NCBI GenBank assembly: GCA_016208645.1
Contig: JACQXP010000156.1
Location: 1 to 6,747, forward strand
DNA: 6,747 nucleotides
Direction of reading: 5' to 3'
From: Candidatus Methylomirabilota bacterium
GTDB lineage: Bacteria > Methylomirabilota > Methylomirabilia > Methylomirabilales > 2-02-FULL-66-22
Position numbers and translations under genes: made by a program
Notes under the pieces: model-generated
Told to the model about the DNA's origin: nothing
What the model saw: the letters and a program-made list of their open reading frames with translations, nothing else
The model's database searches: none
In this document: positions 1 through 6,133 of the stretch, one piece after another
Layout of the letters: each line of letters starts with the position of its first letter
Position numbering within the stretch: position 1 is the first letter of the stretch

Positions 1-1
1 C

Positions 2-1093
2 GTCTCCTTCATCCTCTGCTTCACGGACTTCGGCGCGCCCAAGGTCGTCGGCGGCAACTACAACGTCCTGGCCACCGACATCTACAAGCAGGTCATCGGG
101 CAGCAGAACTTCGTCATGGGGGCCACGGTCAGCGTGGTGCTCCTCATCCCCACGGTGATCGCCTTTCTGCTGGACCGGATCAGCCATCGCAAGCAGGTGG
201 CCCTGATCGCGGCGAAATCCGTCCCCCTCACGCCGAAGCGGCATCCCGTCCGCGACGGAATATTCCTCGCCTACTGCTCGATCATCGCGCTGCTGCTCAT
301 GGTGTTTCTGGCCACCGCCGTGTATGCCTCCCTGGTCAGGGTGTGGCCCTACGACCTCTCCTTGAGCCTCAAGAACTACAACTTCCGAAACATGGGCGGG
401 GGGGGCTACCCCGCCTTCTTCAACAGCATCCGCATGGCCTTCTACTCGTCTGTCGTCGGAACCGTCATCACCTTCGCCGGCGCCTATCTGATCGAGAAGA
501 GCAAGGGCATGTTCCTGCTCAGGCAGGGCGCCTATTTCCTGTCCATGCTGCCCCTGGCGCTTCCGGGGCTGGTCATTGGCCTGTCCTACATCTTCTTCTT
601 CAACCAGCCCACCTGGGCCATCCTCGGGCTGGAAGTGCGCAATCCCTTCAACGTCCTGTACGGCACCATGGCCATTCTGGTGATCAGCAATATTGTCCAC
701 TTCTACACGGTGAGCTTCCTCACGGCCACCACCGCGCTCAAGCAGTTGGACAAGGAATTCGAGGCGGTGTCGGAGTCGTTGGGCGTCCCCTTTTACCAGA
801 CCTTCTTCCGCGTGACGGTCCCGGTCTGCATGCCGGCCATCCTGGAGATCGGGATGTATTACTTCGTGAACTCCATGGCCACCCTCTCGGCGGTCATCTT
901 CCTGTATTCCGCGGACATCCCCCTGGCTTCGGTGGCGGTGGCCAACATGGATGATGCGGGGGACATCGCCCCCGCCGCCGCCATGTCAGTGCTCATCGTC
1001 CTGACCAACATCGTGGCTCGCCTCCTGTACGGCCTGATGACCCGGGGCGTTCATCAACGCACCCAGGCGTGGACCCAGCCCGCCTCGACGTAA
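2..1093 (+). CDS. ABC transporter permease, putative 2-aminoethylphosphonate type (3' part)
   Basis: Inner-membrane permease subunit of a binding-protein-dependent importer. The frame is open from base 2, so the first visible ATG (116) is internal: the upstream codons read FTDFGAPKVVGG and NVLATDIYKQV, conserved in the two-domain permeases annotated as putative 2-aminoethylphosphonate transporters (TIGR03262-like, related to iron(III) FbpB permeases). About 363 residues are visible of a family length near 570, covering the end of the first permease domain and the whole second one. Hydrophobic segments lie near visible residues 40-58, 86-112, 143-165, 170-200, 218-244, 275-303 and 326-343. The cytoplasmic EAA-type loop that docks the ATPase is EAVSESLGVPFYQTFFRV, about residues 254-271. 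The ATPase and binding protein would be upstream, outside the window. The substrate is inferred from family resemblance only; iron or another small anion remains possible. A run of eight G (398-405) encodes part of a glycine stretch. Confidence 0.85.
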   Translation, partial: VSFILCFTDFGAPKVVGGNYNVLATDIYKQVIGQQNFVMGATVSVVLLIPTVIAFLLDRISHRKQVALIAAKSVPLTPKRHPVRDGIFLAYCSIIALLLMVFLATAVYASLVRVWPYDLSLSLKNYNFRNMGGGGYPAFFNSIRMAFYSSVVGTVITFAGAYLIEKSKGMFLLRQGAYFLSMLPLALPGLVIGLSYIFFFNQPTWAILGLEVRNPFNVLYGTMAILVISNIVHFYTVSFLTATTALKQLDKEFEAVSESLGVPFYQTFFRVTVPVCMPAILEIGMYYFVNSMATLSAVIFLYSADIPLASVAVANMDDAGDIAPAAAMSVLIVLTNIVARLLYGLMTRGVHQRTQAWTQPAST

Positions 1094-1274
1094 GCCCACC
1101 AGGCATCCACCAGAGAAACCCCTCCGATCAGATTTCCGTTGAGGGCAAGTCACACCGCCCGCACCGCTTTCCGTGGACGGGGTTCAGCCGTGGGTCGCGA
1201 AAGATGCGGGGGTCGGTCAAGCTCGCCGATCTCCCCGACAGCCTGAGCGGAGCTAGGGGTGGAACCGAGAGGGC

Positions 1275-2030
1275 TTACGGGGAGGGAATGGACTCGCCGC
1301 GGTCGAGGCGGTCCACCTCGGGCAGGATCTCCTCGCGGGCGCGCGCCAGGTCTTCCTCGAAGTCGATCTCGATCCAGGGCAGATCGCCGACCTCGACCAC
1401 GCCGATGGGAACCTCCGCGGCCAGCTCGCGAAAAGCGTCCTCGTACTCCAGGGAATCCTTGCCGGTCTCGATGAACTCCTCCAGGATCCCCCGCAACACC
1501 TCGGCCGCGTCGGCCGACAGGCGCAGGATCCCCACCGCCTCGCCGCGGATGCGGGGATCGCCGCTGATCTTTTTCGTCACCTCGACCACCCAGCCGTCCT
1601 CGCAGACGACCTTCTGCTCCTCGCCCGTGTCCTGGAAGCGCTCGTCCACGGCGATCGCATTCGAATCGGGGGAGGCGATCAGGCGGGCCAGCAGCTCCCG
1701 CGGATACAGCACGTCCCCATCCATGAGGAGGATGTCATCGTCGAACTCGTGCCGGGCGTGCCAGAGGGACAGGATGTTGCCGCGGGTGAACTGCTCGTTG
1801 GGGACGAAGCGCACCTCGACGTCGGCCGGGTCCCGGGCAGCCTGGGCCATGATCTGCTCTTTCAGGTGGCCCACGACCAGGACCGCCTCGTCCACGCCCA
1901 GCGCCGCGAAGGCGTCCAGGTAGCGTCGGAGCAGCGATTGTCCCCCGATCTCCATGAGGCATTTCGGGGTGGTCTCGGTGTACGGCTTGAGGCGCCAGCC
2001 GACGCCGGCAACCAGGACGATGGCGCGCAT
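1275..2030 (-). CDS. LicC/PntC-like cytidylyltransferase (NTP transferase family)
   Basis: A 251-residue soluble nucleotidyltransferase with a Rossmann-like GT-A fold. The N-terminal signature AGVGWRLKPYTETTPKCL (residues 8-25) is the GxGxRLxPxTxxxPK nucleotide-binding loop, with the likely catalytic lysine at K23. NEQFTRGNILSLWHAR (78-93) followed by DGDVLY (104-109) matches phosphocholine and 2-aminoethylphosphonate cytidylyltransferases (LicC, PntC) better than glucose-1-phosphate enzymes; DGD supplies a metal-binding aspartate. The C-terminal WIEIDFEEDLARA (219-231) is the family's second metal site. Length is normal. The expected reaction is CTP plus a phospho-head-group giving a CDP- or CMP-linked product and pyrophosphate. 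It converges on an AEP-type permease, which makes AEP or a related head group attractive, but inositol phosphate or a sugar phosphate cannot be excluded. The start codon lacks a clear Shine-Dalgarno; a good promoter lies 50-80 bases upstream. Confidence 0.85.
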   Translation of the reverse strand: MRAIVLVAGVGWRLKPYTETTPKCLMEIGGQSLLRRYLDAFAALGVDEAVLVVGHLKEQIMAQAARDPADVEVRFVPNEQFTRGNILSLWHARHEFDDDILLMDGDVLYPRELLARLIASPDSNAIAVDERFQDTGEEQKVVCEDGWVVEVTKKISGDPRIRGEAVGILRLSADAAEVLRGILEEFIETGKDSLEYEDAFRELAAEVPIGVVEVGDLPWIEIDFEEDLARAREEILPEVDRLDRGESIPSP

Positions 2031-2079
2031 GGGCAGTCCCGGGAAGGAGAATCCCTGAAGGCGACGAACAGACGGGGCG

Positions 2080-2109
2080 ATGCTACGCGACAGGAAACCG
2101 GGGTGTCAA
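2080..2109 (-). promoter_or_regulatory. Putative sigma-70 promoter for the cytidylyltransferase
   Basis: On the minus strand there is a perfect TTGACA at 2109-2104 and TAGCAT (4 of 6 to TATAAT) at 2085-2080, with an 18-base spacer. Transcription would start near 2073, giving a leader of about 43 bases before the ATG at 2030. The position is right for the divergent gene; no experimental support. Confidence 0.45.
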
Positions 2110-2136
2110 GCGGAATCCCGGACGCCCGACGCCACC

Positions 2137-2165
2137 TTTTCCTCTGTGGTCGGATGTGCTAGAGT
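2137..2165 (+). promoter_or_regulatory. Putative extended -10 promoter for ubiD-family gene
   Basis: TGCTAGAGT contains an extended -10 TGn directly before TAGAGT (2160-2165, 4 of 6 to consensus). A weak -35 (TTTTCC, 2137-2142) sits 17 bases upstream. The start would be near 2172, about 63 bases before the decarboxylase ATG. It is divergent to, and close behind, the minus-strand promoter, so the two genes may share a control region. Confidence 0.4.
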
Positions 2166-2234
2166 ACCGCGATCATCGCCCGACGGAGGTCCTGACACGG
2201 CGCCGCGCCGCGCCGTCCCGGTGAGAGGAGCCCC

Positions 2235-3680
2235 ATGGCGTATCGCGATCTGCGGGAGTTCGTGGCCGCTCTGGAGCGGGCCGGCGAGCTGCGCCGCATC
2301 CCGGTCGAGGTGGACCCGGTCCTGGAGGTGACCGAGATCACCGACCGGGTGAGCAAGCGGGGAGGCCCCGCCCTGCTCTTCGAGCGGGTGAAGGGCTCGT
2401 CCATGCCCCTCTTGATCAACGCCTTCGGCAGCCCGGCGCGCATGACCCTGGCGCTGGAGGTGAAGAGGCTGGACGATCTCGCGGCGGAGCTGCAGGAGAT
2501 CCTGGAGCTCAAGGCACCCGACGGGCTGCTGGCCAAGCTCCGGATGCTGCCCAAACTTCAGGAGCTGGCCGCCGCCTTCCCCAAGGTGGTCAAGGACGGT
2601 CCCTGCAAGGAGGTCGTCCTCCGGGACGCCCCCTCCCTGGCGGGCCTCCCCATCCTCCAGTGCTGGCCGCAGGACGCCGGGCGCTACATCACCTTCCCCC
2701 TAGTCTTCACCAAGGACCCGGAGACGGGCGTCCGCAACTGCGGAACATACCGGATGCAGGTCTTCGACGAGCGGACCACCGCCATGCACTGGCACATCCA
2801 GAAGGGCGGGGCGGCCCACTACCGGAAGGCCAAGCGCCAGGGCCGCCGGATCGAGGTCGGCGTGGCCATCGGCGCCGACCCCGCCGTCTGCTTCGCCGGG
2901 ACGCTACCCCTGCCGGAAGGGATCGACGAGATGCTGGTCGCCGGATTCATCCGGAAGCAGCCGGTGGAGTTGGTCCGGTGCGAGACCGTGGACGTCGAGG
3001 TCCCGGCGAACGCGGAGATCATCCTGGAGGGCTATGTGGACACGGAGGAGCTGCGGCGCGAGGGCCCCTTCGGCGACCACACGGGTTTCTACTCCCTGGC
3101 CGACGACTATCCGGTCTTCCACCTCACCTGCGTCACGCGCCGCCGCGACCCCATCTACCACACTATCATCGTCGGGCGGCCGCCCATGGAGGACTGCCAC
3201 ATGGCCGCCGCCATCGAGCAGATCTTCCTCCCCGTGATGCGAAAGCAGCTTCCCGAGATCGTGGACTTCCACATGCCCTTCGAGGGGATCTTCCACAACC
3301 TGGTCCTGGTCAGCATTGACAAGCAGTATCCGGGCCACGCCCGCAAGGTCATGCACGCCCTGTGGGGGCTGGGCCAGGCCATGGTCAGCAAGGTCATCGT
3401 GGTGGTGGACCGGGACGTCAACGTCCGCGACTACTCCGAGGTGACCTGGAAGGCACTGAACCACATCGATCCCCAGCGGGACATCGAGTTCGTCCTGGGC
3501 CCGGTGGAGACGCTGGATCACGCCAGACGTTTGCCCAAGTACGGATCGAAGATGGGCGTGGACGCCACCCGCAAGTGGCCCGAGGAGGGATTCACCCGCC
3601 CCTGGCCCGACGAGATCGTGATGGATCCCAGGGTGAAGCAACTCGTGGATCGCCGCTGGCCCGAGTACGGGATTGAGTAG
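2235..3680 (+). CDS. ubiD: UbiD-family prenylated-FMN decarboxylase
   Basis: A 481-residue cytoplasmic (de)carboxylase of the UbiD family, close to the family's usual 480-500 residues. It uses prenylated FMN and a divalent metal to remove a carboxyl group from aromatic or alpha,beta-unsaturated acids. Seen directly: the prFMN/metal segment NCGTYRMQV with N168 and R173; MHWHIQKGGAAHY (184-196); GADPAVCFAG (213-222); the catalytic stretch EGPFGDHTGFY with E276 and D281, completing the Arg-Glu-Asp/Glu network; PEIVDFHMP (340-348); and the C-terminal YGSKMGVDATRKWP (436-449), which mirrors E. coli UbiD. Start choice is supported by AGAGGAG at 2224-2230, four bases before the ATG. No UbiX-type prenyltransferase, needed to make the cofactor, is in the window. 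The true substrate is unknown: 4-hydroxy-3-polyprenylbenzoate (ubiquinone route), a menaquinone intermediate, or a catabolic aromatic acid are all possible. The symbol denotes the family, not a proven ubiquinone role. Confidence 0.9.
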   Translation: MAYRDLREFVAALERAGELRRIPVEVDPVLEVTEITDRVSKRGGPALLFERVKGSSMPLLINAFGSPARMTLALEVKRLDDLAAELQEILELKAPDGLLAKLRMLPKLQELAAAFPKVVKDGPCKEVVLRDAPSLAGLPILQCWPQDAGRYITFPLVFTKDPETGVRNCGTYRMQVFDERTTAMHWHIQKGGAAHYRKAKRQGRRIEVGVAIGADPAVCFAGTLPLPEGIDEMLVAGFIRKQPVELVRCETVDVEVPANAEIILEGYVDTEELRREGPFGDHTGFYSLADDYPVFHLTCVTRRRDPIYHTIIVGRPPMEDCHMAAAIEQIFLPVMRKQLPEIVDFHMPFEGIFHNLVLVSIDKQYPGHARKVMHALWGLGQAMVSKVIVVVDRDVNVRDYSEVTWKALNHIDPQRDIEFVLGPVETLDHARRLPKYGSKMGVDATRKWPEEGFTRPWPDEIVMDPRVKQLVDRRWPEYGIE

Positions 3681-3688
3681 AGAGCCAA

Positions 3689-3718
3689 GACCTTGCTCTC
3701 GCCAAGGACGCCAAGAAC
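3689..3718 (+). repeat. Left imperfect inverted repeat of the GxxExxY remnant
   Basis: The segment contains CTCTCGCCAAG (3696-3706), whose exact reverse complement CTTGGCGAGAG occurs at 3947-3957. Extended inward, 19 of 23 positions pair (3696-3718 with 3935-3957). Outward, a further AAGGTC/GACCTT match follows after a one-base gap. Tandem-looking CGCCAAGGACGCCAAG wording is the kind often found beside GxxExxY genes. Confidence 0.65.
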
Positions 3719-3730
3719 CGCCACGGTTCT
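3714..3730 (+). terminator. Stem-loop downstream of ubiD, terminator-like
   Basis: AGAACCG (3714-3720) pairs perfectly with CGGTTCT (3724-3730) around a three-base CCA loop, 34 bases after the decarboxylase stop. There is no T-run behind it, so intrinsic termination is uncertain; it overlaps the left repeat and may instead be a structural end of the remnant element. Confidence 0.3.
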
Positions 3731-3759
3731 GCTCCGGGGATCGCTATGACGCGGTTGTC

Positions 3760-3872
3760 ATGACAGAGAATGAGATTGGCAAGATCGTGGTGGATGCTGC
3801 CTCAACTTCGGTGAAGGCCTGATCAAGGACGGCATTGTTCGCATCGTGAACGGCCTCGAGAACGGCCAGTGA
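3760..3872 (+). pseudogene. GxxExxY family gene, internally deleted and frameshifted
   Basis: The ATG at 3760 opens MTENEIGKIVVDAA, the characteristic N-terminus of GxxExxY proteins (small predicted PD-(D/E)xK nuclease-like family, usually about 125 residues). From 3801, in a different frame, the DNA encodes LNFGEGLIKDGIVRIVNGL and ends at TGA 3870-3872; this is the family's C-terminus. The join is near base 3800. About 90 codons between the two parts are missing, including the GxxExxY motif and the nuclease-like core, and the frame no longer matches, so reading from the ATG stops after 20 codons at 3820-3822. What is left cannot make a functional protein. It is bracketed by imperfect inverted repeats. 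The family assignment is from recall of conserved ends; both ends fit well and in the right order. Confidence 0.8.
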
Positions 3873-3899
3873 CACAGCCGCCCGACAGTGCCACCGCCG

Positions 3900-3928
3900 G
3901 TCACAACATGGATGCTCTTGATTATTAT
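3900..3928 (+). promoter_or_regulatory. Putative promoter for the LLM oxidoreductase inside the remnant
   Basis: GTCACA (3900-3905, 4 of 6 to TTGACA) and TATTAT (3923-3928, 5 of 6 to TATAAT) are 17 bases apart, in a short AT-rich patch (3915-3932) that stands out from the GC-rich surroundings. The start would be near 3935, about 70 bases before the GTG at 4006. Confidence 0.35.
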
Positions 3929-3934
3929 ATTGGC

Positions 3935-3963
3935 GAGCTTTGCGTGCTTGGCGAGAGAAGGTC
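3935..3963 (-). repeat. Right imperfect inverted repeat of the GxxExxY remnant
   Basis: Reverse-complement partner of 3689-3718. CTTGGCGAGAG (3947-3957) is an exact 11-base match; 19 of 23 positions match across 3935-3957, followed by AAGGTC after a one-base offset. The pair encloses roughly 275 bases. Confidence 0.65.
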
Positions 3964-4005
3964 TTCTCGGGGAACGCACGCCGAGAGCACCCCGAGGCAT
4001 AGAGC

Positions 4006-5019
4006 GTGAAACTCGACATGCGGCTGGGGGGTCCGTTATCGGGGGCGGCCGAGCAGGCCCGCCAGGCCGAGGCCATGGGCTTCGACGGGGCCTGGACCTC
4101 GGAGACGCAGCACGACGCCTTCCTGCCCCTGATCCTGGCGGCCGAGCACACGACGCGGCTGGCGCTGGGCACCAGCATCGCCGTCGCCTTCGGGCGCAGC
4201 CCCATCGTCACGGCGCACCTGGCGTGGGACCTGGCCGCCCTGTCCCAGGGGCGTTTCCTCCTCGGGCTGGGCACCCAGGTCAAGGGCCACATCGAGAGGC
4301 GCTACGGCCTTCCCTGGGACGCGCCCGGCCCCCGCCTCCGCGATTCCGTCCGGGCCCTGCGAGCGATCCGGGATTGCTGGCAACACGCGACGCCTCTCAA
4401 CTACCGGGGCGAGTTCTACTCCCACAGCCTGATGACCCCCTTCTTCAACCCGGGCCCCATCGCCCACCCTCGCATTCCCGTCCACATCGCCGGCGTCCAG
4501 CCGTTCATGTGCCGCCTGGCGGGCGAGCTGTGCGACGGCTTCCAGGTCCATCCGTTCCACTCGGTGAAGTACCTGCGCGAGGTGGTGCTGCCCAACGTGG
4601 AGGAGGGCCTCAAGGCGAGCGATCGAAAGCGGACGGACATCTGCCTGGCCAGCTCCGCGTTCATCGTCACCGGCAAGACCGCGGCCGAGATGGAAGCCGC
4701 CCGGCGCAGCGTCAAGAGCCAGATCGGCTTCTACGCCTCGACGCCGAACTATCGCGTCATCCTGGACTGTCACGGCTGGGGGCAAGTGGCCAAGGACCTG
4801 ACGCGCAGGTCCGTGCAGGGGGATTGGGAGGGGATGGCCGCCCTCATCACCGACGAGATGCTGGACGCCTTCGCCGTCGTGGGGATGCCCGACGAGGTCC
4901 CCGGGAAGCTCCGCCAGCGCTACACCGGCCTCCTGGACCGCCTGGCCGTGTACGAGACTCTCTCCCCCGAGGGCGACCTCACCGCCCAGCGCGCCCTCCT
5001 CACGGCCTTCCCCCGCTGA
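4006..5019 (+). CDS. LLM-class (probable F420-dependent) flavin oxidoreductase
   Basis: A 337-residue soluble enzyme of the luciferase-like monooxygenase superfamily, a TIM barrel that binds F420 or FMN. Seen directly: the first strand and helix with AEQARQAEAMGFDGAWTSE (15-33), AAEHTTRLALGTSI (45-58), and the hallmark ALSQGRFLLGLGTQ (78-91), followed by PGPRLRDSVRALRAI (107-121), YRGEFY (133-138) and IPVHIAG (157-163). These fit the group annotated as probable F420-dependent oxidoreductases of the MSMEG_2256 type (TIGR03617-like). The GTG start at 4006 has GAGG at 3994-3997, eight bases upstream; an in-frame ATG at 4018 is the alternative and would drop four residues. The gene is intact although its upstream region is an element remnant that may supply its promoter. 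Substrate unknown; F420 versus FMN use cannot be decided from the sequence. Confidence 0.88.
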   Translation: MKLDMRLGGPLSGAAEQARQAEAMGFDGAWTSETQHDAFLPLILAAEHTTRLALGTSIAVAFGRSPIVTAHLAWDLAALSQGRFLLGLGTQVKGHIERRYGLPWDAPGPRLRDSVRALRAIRDCWQHATPLNYRGEFYSHSLMTPFFNPGPIAHPRIPVHIAGVQPFMCRLAGELCDGFQVHPFHSVKYLREVVLPNVEEGLKASDRKRTDICLASSAFIVTGKTAAEMEAARRSVKSQIGFYASTPNYRVILDCHGWGQVAKDLTRRSVQGDWEGMAALITDEMLDAFAVVGMPDEVPGKLRQRYTGLLDRLAVYETLSPEGDLTAQRALLTAFPR

Positions 5020-5039
5020 CGCCGGCTCCCCGGCTCAAC

Positions 5040-5061
5040 CCCCACCCGTCCCGGGTTGGGG
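5040..5061. terminator. Hairpin between convergent genes, possible bidirectional terminator
   Basis: CCCCA-CCCG (5040-5048) pairs with CGGG-TGGGG (5052-5061) around a TCC loop, with one bulged T: a nine-pair GC-rich stem. It lies 20 bases after the LLM stop and 30 bases beyond the minus-strand dehydrogenase remnant's stop. There is only a weak T-rich tail, so efficiency is uncertain. Confidence 0.4.
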
Positions 5062-5090
5062 TCAGGCCTTGATAATTTGCTTATGGTCCT

Positions 5091-5381
5091 TCACCGGTTG
5101 GGCTTCACGAGCGCTTCCGGATTGACCGGGTACCGCGGGGCTTCCCCTTGCAGGACCCGCAGGACCTCCTCGGCCGCGGCCCGGGCCATGCGCATCAGGC
5201 CATCCTCCGTCACGCTGCCCAGGTGGGGCGTGAGGAGGACGTTTGGAAGGCCCGCCAGGGGATGACCGGGCCGGATCGGCTCTGCCTGCGGCCCGGCCCA
5301 AGCCACGGCCTCGGTCTCCGCGGCGAGGAGATTCCACCCGACCTGGTGGATGGGTTCCGTCACCAGCACCTTGGGTTTCAT
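5091..5381 (-). pseudogene. D-2-hydroxyacid dehydrogenase remnant with in-frame internal deletion
   Basis: The 96-codon frame joins the two ends of a D-isomer-specific 2-hydroxyacid dehydrogenase (phosphoglycerate dehydrogenase-like, normally about 320 residues). Residues 1-32 (MKPKVLVTEPIHQVGWNLL onward) are the usual N-terminal strand and helix. From residue 34, EPIRPGHPLAGLPNVLLTPH and GSVTEDGLMRMA are the C-terminal end of the catalytic domain, including the active-site histidine H53 of the family's TPHxGS motif. About 220-230 residues are missing: the whole NAD-binding Rossmann domain with its GxGxxG loop and the catalytic Arg and Glu. The product therefore cannot bind NAD or catalyse the reaction. 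The frame stays open across the join. No clear ribosome binding site precedes the ATG. It starts 34 bases after the original stop of the upstream RraA-family gene, so the two probably formed an operon. An assembly error joining distant parts is an alternative. Confidence 0.75.
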
Positions 5382-5415
5382 GGACGATTGAGATCCATTC
5401 CCATGAACCGCCGGG

Positions 5416-5559
5416 TCACTTCTCGACGACGCCGAGATTCTTCAGGACGCCGTCCAGCTTCAGGATGTCGAAGATGAACTCCCCCTGCGCGATCCGCTGG
5501 CGGAGCTGCTGTTCCTTGGCCAGGCCGGCCTGCGCCGTGCCCAGGATCTCGACCGTATG
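5416..5559 (-). pseudogene. Detached C-terminal tail of the RraA-family gene
   Basis: Directly after the TAA at 5562-5560, the same frame continues for 47 codons to a TGA at 5418-5416. It encodes HTVEILGTAQAGLAKEQQLR, a stretch with GEFIFDILKLDGVL and the end VVEK, which is the normal C-terminal helical tail of RraA-like aldolases. No frameshift is needed, so only one stop codon separates it from the main body. It has no start or ribosome binding site of its own. Confidence 0.75.
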
Positions 5560-6087
5560 TTACTGTGGGATCACCACGACGCCGTCTGCGTCCCCCAGGA
5601 TGATGTCGCCGGGGCGCACGGCGATGCCACCGCAACTGATGGGCAGATTGATGGAGCCCGGGGAATCCTTGAACGGGCCCATGGGCAATACCCCGCGCGC
5701 GAACACCGGGAAGCCGACGGCGGCCAGCCCCTCGGCGTCCCGCGTGGCCCCGTCAATGACCAGCCCGGCGATGCCGTGCACCTTGCAGGAATAGCCCAGC
5801 AGGTCCCCGAACACCGCCGCATCCTTGTAGCCCCCCGCGTTGACGACCAGCACGTCTCCCGGCTTCGCCAGCGTGGCCGCCTTGTGGATCATCAGATTGT
5901 CGGCCGGAAAGGTCCGGACCGTGAAGGCGGGTCCCAGCAGCTTGGCCCCCGGCCAGGCCGGCTTGATCTCGGCCGCCATGCTGTTCCCCCGCCCCATGGC
6001 GTCCGACACGACGCCGGTCGGGATCCCCTCGAATCCCTTCACCAGGGCCGGATCGGGCCGAACAAAGTTGCGCACGATGATGTTCAT
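5560..6087 (-). CDS. RraA-family protein (HMG/CHA aldolase-like), cut short by in-frame TAA
   Basis: The family includes 4-hydroxy-4-methyl-2-oxoglutarate/4-carboxy-4-hydroxy-2-oxoadipate aldolases, metal-dependent enzymes releasing pyruvate at the end of protocatechuate 4,5-cleavage, and the RNase E inhibitor RraA. Seen: GIPTGVVSDAMGRGNSM (21-37), GDVLVVNAGGYKDAAVFGDL (77-96) and DGATRDAEGL (112-121), where R116 and D117 are the expected substrate- and metal-binding pair. The start at 6087 is chosen because AGGAGG (6098-6093, minus) lies five bases upstream; an earlier ATG at 6207 would add 40 unconserved residues. The product stops at residue 175 (GVVVIPQ, then TAA), whereas the frame continues to a normal end at 5416, for a natural length of 223. 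CAG TAA CAT suggests GAA or CAA changed to TAA. The missing tail usually packs between subunits, so activity is doubtful. A dehydrogenase remnant follows in the same direction. Confidence 0.82.
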   Translation of the reverse strand: MNIIVRNFVRPDPALVKGFEGIPTGVVSDAMGRGNSMAAEIKPAWPGAKLLGPAFTVRTFPADNLMIHKAATLAKPGDVLVVNAGGYKDAAVFGDLLGYSCKVHGIAGLVIDGATRDAEGLAAVGFPVFARGVLPMGPFKDSPGSINLPISCGGIAVRPGDIILGDADGVVVIPQ

Positions 6088-6092
6088 GATAG

Positions 6093-6098
6093 CCTCCT
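6093..6098 (-). promoter_or_regulatory. Ribosome binding site deciding the RraA-family start
   Basis: A perfect AGGAGG on the minus strand, six bases from the ATG at 6087-6085. It is the only strong Shine-Dalgarno in this leader and rejects the longer 6207 start. Confidence 0.75.
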
Positions 6099-6133
6099 GG
6101 GGTGGAAAGGAGCATTCGTGGAGATGGGCGAGA

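Noticed and set aside
1094..1274. Intrinsic terminator between the convergent permease and cytidylyltransferase
   Set aside because: Only short, weak stems could be formed and no T-run follows on either strand.
1069..1923. Plus-strand open frame across the cytidylyltransferase
   Set aside because: Ser/Arg-rich composition with no domain; the opposite strand carries all the nucleotidyltransferase motifs.
2904..3641. Long minus-strand open frame opposite the decarboxylase
   Set aside because: Its product is rich in His, Val, Asp and Leu with no family resemblance; it mirrors codon bias of the UbiD gene, which has clear conserved motifs.
4036..4785. Minus-strand open frame opposite the LLM gene
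   Set aside because: No recognisable motif; antisense by-product of high GC third positions.
3888..5072. Long plus-strand open frame overlapping the LLM gene
   Set aside because: Very rich in Arg, Pro and Gly; a frame-shifted shadow of a gene with an obvious LLM fold.
5416..5562. Programmed readthrough or recoding of the RraA TAA codon
   Set aside because: TAA is not a known selenocysteine or pyrrolysine codon in standard-code bacteria, and no downstream stem suggesting recoding was apparent; mutation or error is simpler.
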